Program-made: the position numbers and the translations under genes
Notes under the pieces: generated by a model
Told to the model about the DNA's origin: nothing
What the model saw: only the letters and a program-made list of their open reading frames with translations
Databases searched by the model: none
In this document: positions 1 through 6,648 of the stretch, one piece after another
Numbering within the stretch: the first letter of the stretch is position 1
Layout: each line of letters starts with the position of its first letter
Assembly: GCA_013426805.1 (NCBI GenBank)
Contig: JACDZG010000053.1
Span: 1-45,482 of the forward strand
Direction: 5' to 3'
DNA length: 45,482 nt
Source: Chromatiaceae bacterium
GTDB lineage: Bacteria; Pseudomonadota; Gammaproteobacteria; Chromatiales; Chromatiaceae

Positions 1-114
1 GCCCGGTCATCGCTGGTTGAGCCCGCGTGGTACGAAGTTCTTCGGAAATAGCCTAAGGGCTCGCCTGTAGCCCGCTCTGACCCTGCGCGGCGCCTGCGAA
101 CAGCGCCACAGCAC

Positions 115-138
115 AAATGTGTCGGTAAATACACATTT
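115..138. promoter_or_regulatory. AT-rich perfect inverted repeat, operator or weak terminator
   Basis: AAATGTGT at 115-122 and ACACATTT at 131-138 form a perfect 8-bp inverted repeat around an 8-nt spacer, followed by more T residues. It stands out as AT-rich in a GC-rich stretch about 130 bp upstream of the secreted-repeat gene at 265. It could be a regulator-binding palindrome or the terminator of a gene to the left. The sequence does not decide which. Nothing else was recognised in bases 1-264. Confidence 0.3.
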
Positions 139-264
139 TTTTCATGGGAATTCACCATGCTAACGTTTGAAAGAGACGGCGGGTGGCGCCAGCCGCGCAC
201 GTGCCGTTTTCGATGGCGCCGACAAGACACCTAAACCGATCCCCACGACCACGGAGTCACACCG

Positions 265-672
265 ATGAAGCACGTCCTGACCCTGTCTCTACCTGTCCTG
301 ATGCTCACTTCCGCGGCTGCCCTGACCGGGGAGGTCGAGTTCGCCCAGCGCTATGGCGATGTGGGAGGCGCGGGCGCCCACGCCGTCGACGGCTCCGCGA
401 GGCGCCCGAGCGCGGTGGACCAGCGCCACGCCGGGCGGGCGACGGCGGCAGGCGAGCGGCGCGGCGCACCGCTCGACCACAGCGACCGCGCGCAGGTGCA
501 GGCGCTCGGCGGCAGCACCATCAGTTCCATCGACCGCGCTCAGGTGCGGGAACTCGGCAGTGCGGGCAAGGGTTTCATCGATCGTGCGCAGGTACAGGAA
601 CTCGGCGGCGGCTCCATCAAGTCCATCGACCGCGGCGGCTTCGAGGAGGTCGGCGGCCTGCGGCAGCGCTGA
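265..672 (+). CDS. Small secreted protein with 16-residue tandem repeats, unknown function
   Basis: A 135-residue protein. The first ~20 residues (MKHVLTLSLPVLMLTSAAA) look like a Sec signal peptide, so the product is probably periplasmic or secreted. From residue 74 it has an exact 16-residue periodicity: units begin DRAQVQALGG, DRAQVRELGS, DRAQVQELGG and a decayed DRGGFEEVGG at residues 74, 90, 106 and 122. The middle (residues 30-72) is rich in Ala, Gly, Arg and His and looks disordered. A GGAG about 8 nt before the ATG supports this start. A second exported-protein fragment follows immediately downstream on the same strand, so the two may have been co-transcribed. I do not recognise the family. 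The signal peptide and the repeat make it likely to be a real gene, but the region is full of broken genes and function is unknown. Confidence 0.5.
   Translation: MKHVLTLSLPVLMLTSAAALTGEVEFAQRYGDVGGAGAHAVDGSARRPSAVDQRHAGRATAAGERRGAPLDHSDRAQVQALGGSTISSIDRAQVRELGSAGKGFIDRAQVQELGGGSIKSIDRGGFEEVGGLRQR
484..660 (+). repeat. 48-bp coding tandem repeat (16 residues per unit)
   Basis: Three good copies and one degenerate copy of a 48-bp unit encode DRAQVQELGGGSISSI-like repeats. Units start at about 484, 532, 580 and 628. The period is an exact multiple of three and keeps the frame, so it is a protein repeat and not an intergenic one. Confidence 0.7.
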
Positions 673-679
673 GGCGACG

Positions 680-1051
680 CTGCGGCGATCATTCGGTTCG
701 CCGCGGTGCGCGTGCGCCTGGCTGCTCGCGCTCCCCATCTTCCACCCCGGTGTCGGCGCGGCCGACGGGCAGCGCTGGTTGCGTCAGGACCGGGGTGACT
801 TCCGCTTCATCTATCCCGAGCGTCTCAGCCATCTGGTGCCGACGGTGGCCGGACGTGCCGAGGTGGCGCTCGCCGCGCTGTCCCGACTCTTCCATTACCG
901 ACCCAGCGAGCCCATCGTCCTGGTACTGCGCGACGGGCGCGATGCCGACGGCCGCACCGCAACGACGCTGCCGCACAATCGCGTCGAGCTTGAGGTCGCG
1001 CCGCTGGACCTGGACTACGAGTTCGCGCGCTACGGCGACCACCACGGTTGG
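680..1051 (+). pseudogene. N-terminal fragment of a TolB/peptidase-MA-like exported protein
   Basis: An open frame downstream of the repeat protein gives a signal-peptide-like stretch (WLLALPIFHPGVGAADG) and then sequence such as DFRFIYPERLSHLVP and TLPHNRVELEVAPLDLDYEF. This resembles the start of TolB-like beta-propeller proteins that carry an N-terminal gluzincin-like (peptidase MA) domain. In that family a zinc-binding HExxH-type motif would follow shortly. Here the homology-like sequence ends near 1050 and the frame stops at 1093, so the 3' part is lost. The start is not fixed: CTG at 680, 5 nt after a GAGG, is the best placed codon. The family assignment comes from memory of the sequence pattern and is tentative. 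Confidence 0.4.
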
Positions 1052-1389
1052 CTCTCAAAGACCGGCGGCATCCGCACCGTCAGATCCTCATAGCCGGTGC
1101 GCATTCCGGTGGTGCCCTTTTGCATCGCGAAACCGAGCGGTCGATCGGCGCCGTCGACATACAGATCAAAGGCCAGTTGCATCGCGTGACCGGCGATCAG
1201 GTCCTTGAGGGTCTCGACGAAGTGATACTGGTTCACCGTCACCGGCGCACCGTCCCCACCCGGCACCGGCGCGGTGCGCACCTTGCGCAGGTCGGCATGG
1301 CCCTCGGTCAACGCGATGGGAAACGCGAGCGGTGCGCTTTCCCGATAGGGACCGCGCGATCTGCACGGTCGTCGGTCCGCACCTGACAA
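1030..1389 (-). pseudogene. Unassigned protein fragment, 3' end cut at a convergent junction
   Basis: A minus-strand frame with protein-like composition, including VTVNQYHFVETLKDLIAG and MQLAFDLYVDGADRPLGFAM. Its last ~7 residues lie in sequence that belongs to the plus-strand exported-protein fragment. Both therefore appear to have lost their 3' ends at the same breakpoint near 1050. The start is unknown (1389 is only the first available start codon) and the 5' end may be missing too. I do not recognise the family. It could instead be a chance open frame in GC-rich DNA. Confidence 0.3.
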
Positions 1390-1414
1390 AGCGGGACCCG
1401 GTCGCGCGGCGGTG

Positions 1415-1840
1415 TCAGGCTTCCCATGGATTAAAGAACGCCACCCCCGCGGCGGCGAATTCGCCGGTGTTTCGCGTCACGACAGTCAGCCCGTGCTGGG
1501 CCGCCGTGGCGGCGATGAGGATATCCGGGTGGCTGAAGGCATGGCCGCGTTTGCGTCCGACCTCGATCATCAGGCGCCATTGTCGGAGGATGTCCTCCGT
1601 GACGGGTAGTGCCCGCCGGTCGAACAGCGGCCGCATCCGCTGGGTCAGTCAGTGGTGCAGCTCGGCGCGCCGTTCCGGGTCGTCGATCAGCTCAATGCCG
1701 CATCGGATCTCGGCGAAGGTCACATCGCTCACGTACAAATCGCCCAACGGCTGCTCGGCGACAAATCGCACGACGGCAGGCTCGGGTTGTTTGCGCCGAA
1801 GCTCCGCAATGATGTTGGTATCGAGCAGCCAACCGCTCAC
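1415..1840 (-). pseudogene. vapC: VapC-type PIN-domain toxin split by an in-frame TGA
   Basis: Read through the stop, this is one PIN-domain ribonuclease toxin of about 141 residues. The N-terminal part has the first acidic motif (WLLDTNIIAELRR) and SDVTFAEIRCGIEL. The C-terminal part has HPDILIAATAAQHGLTVVTRN, which carries the later acidic residue and the conserved TRN. Both parts are in the same frame, separated only by TGA at 1649-1651 in the context LHH-stop-LTQRM. A tryptophan (TGG) would restore the usual sequence, so this looks like a single nonsense mutation. VapC toxins cleave tRNA or rRNA and are neutralised by the antitoxin encoded just upstream. The GTG start at 1840 overlaps the antitoxin stop. 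Loss of the toxin fits its antitoxin, which is also truncated. Confidence 0.8.
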
Positions 1841-2040
1841 AAGGCGCCATCCCGAACCGGTCCGTCAATTCGCGGATGCTCGAATTCGACCTCCGTAAGG
1901 GGCGATTCTGCGAGCAGATCCACCAGTTCACGGCCCGTGCGGTGGCCCGTGAGGCGGTCGTACTCCTGGGCCGAGACGACCACGGCGCGCTCCTCGCCGT
2001 TGACTGTCAGGACTTCGTTGATGTGTGGAAGACCGGCAAG
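1837..2040 (-). pseudogene. vapB: Phd/YefM-like antitoxin, 5' truncated
   Basis: The C-terminal part of an antitoxin, reading EVLTVNGEERAVVVSAQEYDRL and then GRELVDLLAESPLTEVEF. This matches the typical Phd/YefM pattern: a DNA-binding fold ending in VVxSxxEYxRL, then a toxin-wrapping acidic tail. It stops at 1837-1839, overlapping the vapC GTG start by the usual few bases, so the two form one operon. The N-terminal ~30 residues are missing. At about 2040 the sequence turns into the divergently oriented winged-helix gene fragment, which lacks its own 5' end. A deletion between two divergent genes explains both losses. Confidence 0.6.
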
Positions 2041-2296
2041 GCGAAGGAGGAGGCCCGCATTTCCTTTGCAACGCCGGAGCTATTGTGGATCCTCACCGCG
2101 AAACGATGGGAGTTACTGAAAGCGCTGTGCGGTGCGGGGCCGGTCACAGTCCGCGAGGCGGCGAAGCGGGTGAACCGCGATATCAAGGCCGTTCCCAGTG
2201 ATCTCGCTGCGCAAGGCCGGAGTGATTGATCGTACCGCGTCGGGACAGGTCGAGTTCCCATACGAAACCGTCAAAGTGGAGTTCATGCTCAACTGA
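2041..2296 (+). pseudogene. Winged-helix DNA-binding regulator (HVO_A0114-like), truncated and frameshifted
   Basis: The plus strand encodes ARISFATPELLWILTAKRW, then LLKALCGAGPVTVREAAKRV and NRDIKAV, a typical winged-helix core. In another frame it continues RKAGVIDRTASGQVEFPYE and ends TVKVEFMLN at the stop 2294-2296. This is the pattern of the small HVO_A0114-type regulators that accompany toxin-like genes. The frame changes near 2195-2205, so the gene is broken. The N-terminal ~20-30 residues are also missing at the junction near 2040. Its original partner gene is not in the window. Confidence 0.6.
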
Positions 2297-2376
2297 CAAG
2301 AGGGGCCAAAGAAGAGGCCATGCTCTACTCTTGCTACGCTTGGTACCGTGTTTTAAGCCCAACGGAACTCAGCGCT

Positions 2377-2802
2377 TCAACGAATTTCCATATCGACAAT
2401 AGCGCTAGTCGGGATCTTCGTCGGCATTGCCCCGCAGTCGGGTCGAAGTGAATTACCGTCGAGCAAGACCATCTCGACGGCGACGGACTGCACCGACTTG
2501 CCGGCCGCCGCCAGTACGGCGGATAGCGCAGGAAAAAGCGCCGACCGCGGTAAGACCCGCTGGAGCACCGTGCCCGCTTCGAGGCTGTCGATACCGGGTG
2601 CCCAATCGCGGTCTCGCGCCAATCGAGCCAGCACGTCGCATTGAAGAAACGGGCCGGCAACAAAGGAGACAGTACCCAGGTGCAGCCGCTCGGCACCCGC
2701 AAAGAGCGCCCGCGCCAAGTCTGGCCGTGCGGCCAATTGCCTCCAAAGCTCGCTGTCGTCCGAACAGGTACCTTTCAGGATAAGACCCAGCTTATACTCT
2801 AT
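2377..2802 (-). pseudogene. Unassigned protein, 5' end apparently removed by the IS630 element
   Basis: An open frame of 141 codons with coding-like composition runs from an in-frame TGA at 2803-2805 to its stop at 2377. It includes SELWRQLAARPDLARALFAG, then VSFVAGPFLQCDVLARLARD and SVAVEMVLLDGN. No convincing start codon with a ribosome site is visible; TTG at 2736 is the first alternative start. The reading frame enters directly from the end of the adjacent IS630 element, so the most economical view is a chromosomal gene whose front was displaced by that insertion. I do not recognise the family. Between 2297 and 2376 I see nothing. Confidence 0.35.
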
Positions 2803-3558
2803 TCATTTAAGATCTGCGACTTTTCTATAATTTGAAACTTTAACGAAAAGAGGCTGCGAAGCGACTTCTTTTCAGGCAATTGACTGGCGTTGATGCAGTC
2901 CGTAATCGCCGTTTTAAATTTTGGAAACGAGTCGTAATACCGGGAATACAAGACCTGTTGCTTGACATGCCGCCACAGCCGTTCGATCAGATTAAGATTC
3001 GGTGAATAGGCAGGGAGATAGATGAGTTCAATTTTAAGTTGCGCGGCGAGTTCCGTGACGATTTTACATTTTTGATAGCGGGCGTTATCCAGAAATAAAG
3101 TGACGGCTTCGTTGGCATGCTTCATCGCTAATTTTCTAAGCAAGTCGCAGACACTCAGTGCGTTGATATAGGAATCATTGGTGATTGTCACGACTTCGAG
3201 CGTGATAGCATTGAGTGCGCCAAGGACGTTGAATCGCTTTCGCCCCGAGGCGGAATAGACGAAATAGCGTTGAAAGCACCAGAGGAAACCGAGAAAAGGT
3301 TGCAGTACAAAATGCCAGCAGTTCCCGGTGAACGCCAACTTACTGAAAAGTAAAGTGTCTTTCTTGCTAATTTTGTTGCGAAAAAATTCAGAATCTTTTT
3401 AAATCAATTGGTTGGGAGCCCTTCGCCGGGAATTGCTGACAAAATGCGCGGCATCGACAAAGTAAACGTGCTTTCGCCCCTGTTTTGCATCCTCTAGGTT
3501 CGGTTCTAAGTGCTTGGAGATAAAGGTTTTTTGCTCTTCTCGTTTGGCGTCATTTAAA
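2799..3558 (-). pseudogene. IS630-family transposase, interrupted by a MITE and cut by IS21
   Basis: Minus-strand DDE transposase of the IS630/Tc1 superfamily. After removing the 123-bp insert at 3316-3438 and one copy of its 9-bp duplication, the frame reads without a break as HVYFVDAAHFVLQPFLGFLW. All three catalytic acids are then present: Asp in YFVDAAHF, Asp in LFLDNARYQK and Glu in PNLNLIERLW. The N-terminal helix-turn-helix part is missing, because the sequence stops at 3558 exactly where the IS21 terminus begins. It does not reappear beyond the other IS21 end. Its AT-rich composition contrasts with the GC-rich surroundings and marks it as an incoming element. It can no longer make a full transposase. 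Confidence 0.85.
3316..3438. mobile_element. 123-bp MITE-like insertion with 17-bp inverted termini
   Basis: The insert begins CAGCAGTTCCCGGTGAA (3316-3332) and ends TTCGCCGGGAATTGCTG (3422-3438). These are inverted repeats matching at 15 of 17 positions. It is flanked by identical 9-bp copies of ACAAAATGC at 3307-3315 and 3439-3447, a classical target-site duplication. Excision of the insert plus one duplication copy restores the IS630 frame exactly. It is too short to encode a transposase, so it must have been moved in trans. I cannot assign the parent family; 9-bp duplications with CAG-starting ends would be compatible with ISAs1-like or other DDE elements. Confidence 0.85.
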
Positions 3559-3602
3559 TGTCAACTATCTTGGCCGGTCAGTGACAATTATCTTGGCCGG
3601 TC
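3559..3602. repeat. IS21 left terminal repeat pair
   Basis: Two 21-bp copies at 3559-3579 and 3582-3602 share TATCTTGGCCGGTC and differ at two or three positions near the outer edge. Doubled subterminal repeats are typical binding sites for the IS21-family transposase. Confidence 0.8.
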
Positions 3603-3652
3603 GTGGGGCCGGAGCGGTCGGGTCAGGCAGTGCGGTAGTGCTGGGGTGGTGG

Positions 3653-3725
3653 GCGCCCCTGGCGGGGCCGCGCACGGCCCGTCGCCCTTCGGGCTCCGAG
3701 CCGTGCGCGGCCCCGCCAGGGGCGC
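3653..3725. repeat. Perfect 26-bp GC-rich hairpin inside IS21
   Basis: Bases 3653-3678 and 3700-3725 are perfect reverse complements (26 bp, nearly all G/C) around a 21-nt loop. The loop itself contains GCCC-TTC-GGGC and could pair. It lies between the IS21 left terminus and the IS1634-like gene, in a stretch (3603-3800) with no gene I can support. No U-run follows it, so it is not a standard terminator. It could be a REP-like palindrome, a structural part of one of the elements, or a block to transcription entering the element. Confidence 0.75.
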
Positions 3726-3852
3726 GGCGGCGCGCGCCGGGGGGGTTGACCAGCCGGCCGCGTGGGCCGACCGGGTCACCTTAGCCCAAGTTTAACACCT
3801 CAGATTATTTCTCTCTTAAGATCATCCGCTTACAGCGGAAAAAATCGCTCAG

Positions 3853-5768
3853 TGGCACTACATTCGTGAAATTTTGTGAAACCGGACGGTTCAGACAATC
3901 ATTTTCTGTATCCCTCCCGGGCTGGGATCGCTGCCCAGCGCCTGGATGATCGCCAACTGCGCCGGCTCGGCGCGGGTCGCCTTGCGCACATGCAGGGTGC
4001 GTCCATCCGCTCGGCGGAAGGTGGCGGTCACCCGGCACTGGCCGGCGAGGCGATCGCGCAGGGTCGACCAGCGCTCGCTGATGCCGTGCGCGCGCAAGCG
4101 GCGACGGATCAGTTGCACAAATTGATAGGCCAGCACCGAGATGAACAGGTGGCCGTCGACCCGCGCCTCGGTGCGGTGGTAGATCGGGCGCAAGCCCAGC
4201 TCGGATTTCAGCGAGCGGAACACGGCCTCCAAGTCGGTGAGCATGGTGTAGGTCCGCCACAGTTGCTCGGCGTCCCAGGTCAATTCATTGGTGCGCAGGC
4301 AGTAGACCCCGGGGTGGGTCAGCATGGTCCCGGCGACCGGCTGGCGTTCCCAGCGGATCGCCGTAGCGAGCTGACCCGTGGCATCCGCATCGATCTCAAT
4401 GCGGTAGTGTTGGCCCACCCCGTGGCTCTTGGCCTTCAGGCGCCCGATGCGCTCCCAGAGCTTGTCAATCTGCTTGGTGGTGCGTGGCCGCGCCAAGCCG
4501 TCATGCAGGGCTTGCAAGGCGGTTTCGAAGCGCGTGGTGAAGCGCTCGGAGATCCCCTTCTCCTTGCCGGCCCGGCATTCGGAAAAGCAATACAGCCGCA
4601 CTTCCGCGCCGTCGGCGTCAAGCACCCGCTGGATGGCCAACGCCTCGCCACTCGCCGTCGTCAGCGACGTGGCCGCGGTGGCATCGAACTGACGCTGGCG
4701 CTCCCGGCTGACCACCAAGTAGCGGTAGCCCTGGGTGCGCAGCCAAAGGATGTTCTCTGCGGTCGCGATCCCGGCATCCATCACCACCAGGGCGCCGCGC
4801 GGCGCCCCCAAGCCCTGCAACATGCCCTCCAGGGTCGTGCCCTCGGTCACCGCGCCGTCGAAGGTCTGGGAGCGGCGGACAAAGCCGCTGCCATCGAGCA
4901 CCAGCCCCAGGGTCACCAGCGGGCAGTCGCTACGCTTTTCCTTGGAGTGTCCGCGCTGGGCCTTGGGGTTGCCAAGCGCCGCCCCCTCAAAGAAGGTGTT
5001 GGTCAGATCATAGAGGGTGACGGTCCAGTCCAGTCCGAACAGGTCACTGACGCGCGTAAAGACCGTCTGCTCGATCACCGTCCGGTGCCGCATCAGCAGG
5101 TCCGCCGCGCGGTAGAACGGCGCCAGGGGAAGTGCCTCGAAGTCGACCTCCAGCAATTCCCCCAGCGCACTGCGCTCACCCAGCCAGCGGTGGGTCGCCC
5201 GCTCCGAGCCCGGCACGGCCATGCGCCCAATGATGGCGCCAACGATCAGCGCCCGTTGTGGACCGCTCAGCCCCAGGTGTTCGAGCAGCGCGATAAAACT
5301 CACCTCCGCCATCGCCCACAGCGCCACCGACTCCACGCCCACACTGCGCGGGCGGCTCAGCTCCAGCGCGTCGACATCGACCGCCTGCACATCGCCCCCA
5401 TCGGTGCCCCCGGCGGTGGGTGGGGCCACGCCCTGGCGCGCCAACAACCGGGCGAAGACCCGCTGCGCCTCCCGTTCGACGGGCGCAGCGCCGGCCAGCA
5501 AGGCGCCCTGGCCGCTACGCAGTTCTTCCAACCGCGCACAGAGTGCCGGCCACTCCTCCTGGGGCAGCGTGAACTGGCGGCCCAGGTTCAGCAGGGTGAC
5601 CTGCCGCACCCGGCCGCCCACGCGCTCGGACTGCACCAGGCGGTGGGTGGTGTAGCGCTCCCCGGTGGCGCTGTTCGTGGTATGGGTGCGACGGATGTAC
5701 ATCCCGGTACTCTACGACACCCGGCACCGGCTTTACTCTGACTCTATTGAATAACTTGGCACTACATT
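3853..5768 (-). mobile_element. Nested IS1634-like element, approximate bounds
   Basis: The bounds are the two direct copies of TGGCACTACATT (3853-3864, 5757-5768) that bracket the transposase gene. Just outside them lie short A/T-rich segments in opposite orientation (AAAATCGC on the left, GCGATTTT on the right) that may be element ends. In the IS1634 family, target duplications vary in length, so the 12-bp repeat is compatible with a duplication. It could equally be a conserved end motif. The exact ends are uncertain. Confidence 0.45.
3891..5702 (-). CDS. IS1634-family (IS4 superfamily) transposase
   Basis: A full-length 603-residue DDE transposase that should cut and join the ends of its own element. 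The N-terminus (MYIRRTHTTNSATGERYTTH, then VGGRVRQVTLLNLGRQF) is the standard opening of IS1634-type proteins. The middle has YDLTNTFFEG followed by LVVMDAGIATAENILWLR, where the catalytic Asp sits, and the C-terminal third contains ELGLRPIYHRTEARVDGHLF with the usual H...F pattern. No stop or frameshift is visible, so it may be active. It sits inside the IS21 element between istB and the left terminus, on the same strand as istA/istB. A 12-bp sequence, TGGCACTACATT, occurs in the same orientation at 3853-3864 and 5757-5768 on either side. Convincing inverted termini could not be fixed by eye. Confidence 0.85.
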   Translation of the reverse strand: MYIRRTHTTNSATGERYTTHRLVQSERVGGRVRQVTLLNLGRQFTLPQEEWPALCARLEELRSGQGALLAGAAPVEREAQRVFARLLARQGVAPPTAGGTDGGDVQAVDVDALELSRPRSVGVESVALWAMAEVSFIALLEHLGLSGPQRALIVGAIIGRMAVPGSERATHRWLGERSALGELLEVDFEALPLAPFYRAADLLMRHRTVIEQTVFTRVSDLFGLDWTVTLYDLTNTFFEGAALGNPKAQRGHSKEKRSDCPLVTLGLVLDGSGFVRRSQTFDGAVTEGTTLEGMLQGLGAPRGALVVMDAGIATAENILWLRTQGYRYLVVSRERQRQFDATAATSLTTASGEALAIQRVLDADGAEVRLYCFSECRAGKEKGISERFTTRFETALQALHDGLARPRTTKQIDKLWERIGRLKAKSHGVGQHYRIEIDADATGQLATAIRWERQPVAGTMLTHPGVYCLRTNELTWDAEQLWRTYTMLTDLEAVFRSLKSELGLRPIYHRTEARVDGHLFISVLAYQFVQLIRRRLRAHGISERWSTLRDRLAGQCRVTATFRRADGRTLHVRKATRAEPAQLAIIQALGSDPSPGGIQKMIV

Positions 5769-5852
5769 GCGATTTTCAGAAGCGTGTACATACGGATCAG
5801 ATGGTTAGGCGCAATCTGGGGGCGTTATCAATGGGGTCATGTTAAAGATGGG

Positions 5853-6647
5853 TTAGGCGGTCAGGTCGGCGGACGGTGCCGCGGGGTTCGCCGCGGTGGC
5901 TGCGAGGCGATCAAGGGCCTGCTTGCGGCGATAACTGTCGCTATTGACCTCAATGATGGTGGCGTGGTGGACCAAGCGGTCGATGGCCGCGACGGTCATG
6001 CTCTGGTCGGGGAAAATGCGGTCCCAGTCGGCAAACGGCTGGTTGGACGTGAGGATCAGGCTGGTGCGCTCGTAGCGGTGGGCGATCAGTTCAAACAAGA
6101 CCTGGGTCTCTTGCTCGCTTTTTTTGACATAGCCGAAGTCGTCGAGGATCAGCACGGCGTATTTGTCCAGTTTGTCCAAGGCGTCTTCCAGGCGCAACTG
6201 CCCACGGGCCAGTTGCAGCTGCTGCACCAGGACGGTGGTGGCGGTGAAGCGCACGCGGACCCCCCGCTCGGTCAGGCCATGGCCGATGGCGGCGGCCAGG
6301 TGGGTCTTGCCCACCCCGCTGGGACCGAACAGCAGCACGTTGTGGGCCTGGCGGGTCCAGTCGCCGCTGCCGGCCAGGGCTTCAAGCGGTGCGCGCGCCA
6401 GCGTCGGGACGACCGCAAAGTCGAAGCGTGCCAGGCTTTTGCCGACCGGCAAGTGGGCGTCTTTGGCGTAGCGGGCAATGCGGCGACTGTCGCGATCGGC
6501 CAATTCCTGCTCGCATAGGGCGCTCAGGTAGCGGGCGCCATCCCAGCCGTGGCGCTCGGCTTGGTCGAGCAGCGCCTGCCAGTGACGGGCCATGCTGGCG
6601 AGCTTCAATTGGCGCAGGAGCAGCGGTAAGGTCGCGGGGTGGGCCAT
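5853..6647 (-). CDS. istB: IstB-type AAA+ ATPase of the IS21 element
   Basis: A 264-residue ATPase that helps the IstA transposase select and capture target DNA. The P-loop GPSGVGKTHLA is at residues 108-118 and the Walker B motif VLILDDFGY at 165-173; the N-terminal helix (MAHPATLPLLLRQLKLASMA) is typical of IstB. The start chosen is the ATG at 6647, one base after the istA stop (TGA-C-ATG). Translation is thus coupled, as is normal for this pair. A longer frame upstream exists only because the frame is open inside istA. Length and motifs look intact. Confidence 0.9.
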   Translation of the reverse strand: MAHPATLPLLLRQLKLASMARHWQALLDQAERHGWDGARYLSALCEQELADRDSRRIARYAKDAHLPVGKSLARFDFAVVPTLARAPLEALAGSGDWTRQAHNVLLFGPSGVGKTHLAAAIGHGLTERGVRVRFTATTVLVQQLQLARGQLRLEDALDKLDKYAVLILDDFGYVKKSEQETQVLFELIAHRYERTSLILTSNQPFADWDRIFPDQSMTVAAIDRLVHHATIIEVNSDSYRRKQALDRLAATAANPAAPSADLTA

Positions 6648-6648
6648 G

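Noticed and set aside
484-660. Regular 48-bp repeats considered as a CRISPR array
   Set aside because: Units are contiguous, without unique spacers, and encode a repeating peptide in frame.
3559-3602. Doubled repeats considered as phage attachment or iteron sites
   Set aside because: Mirror copies at 8225-8268 together with istA/istB identify them as IS21 terminal repeats.
3876-5741. 621-codon plus-strand open frame
   Set aside because: Antisense shadow of the IS1634-like transposase, which has family motifs on the minus strand.
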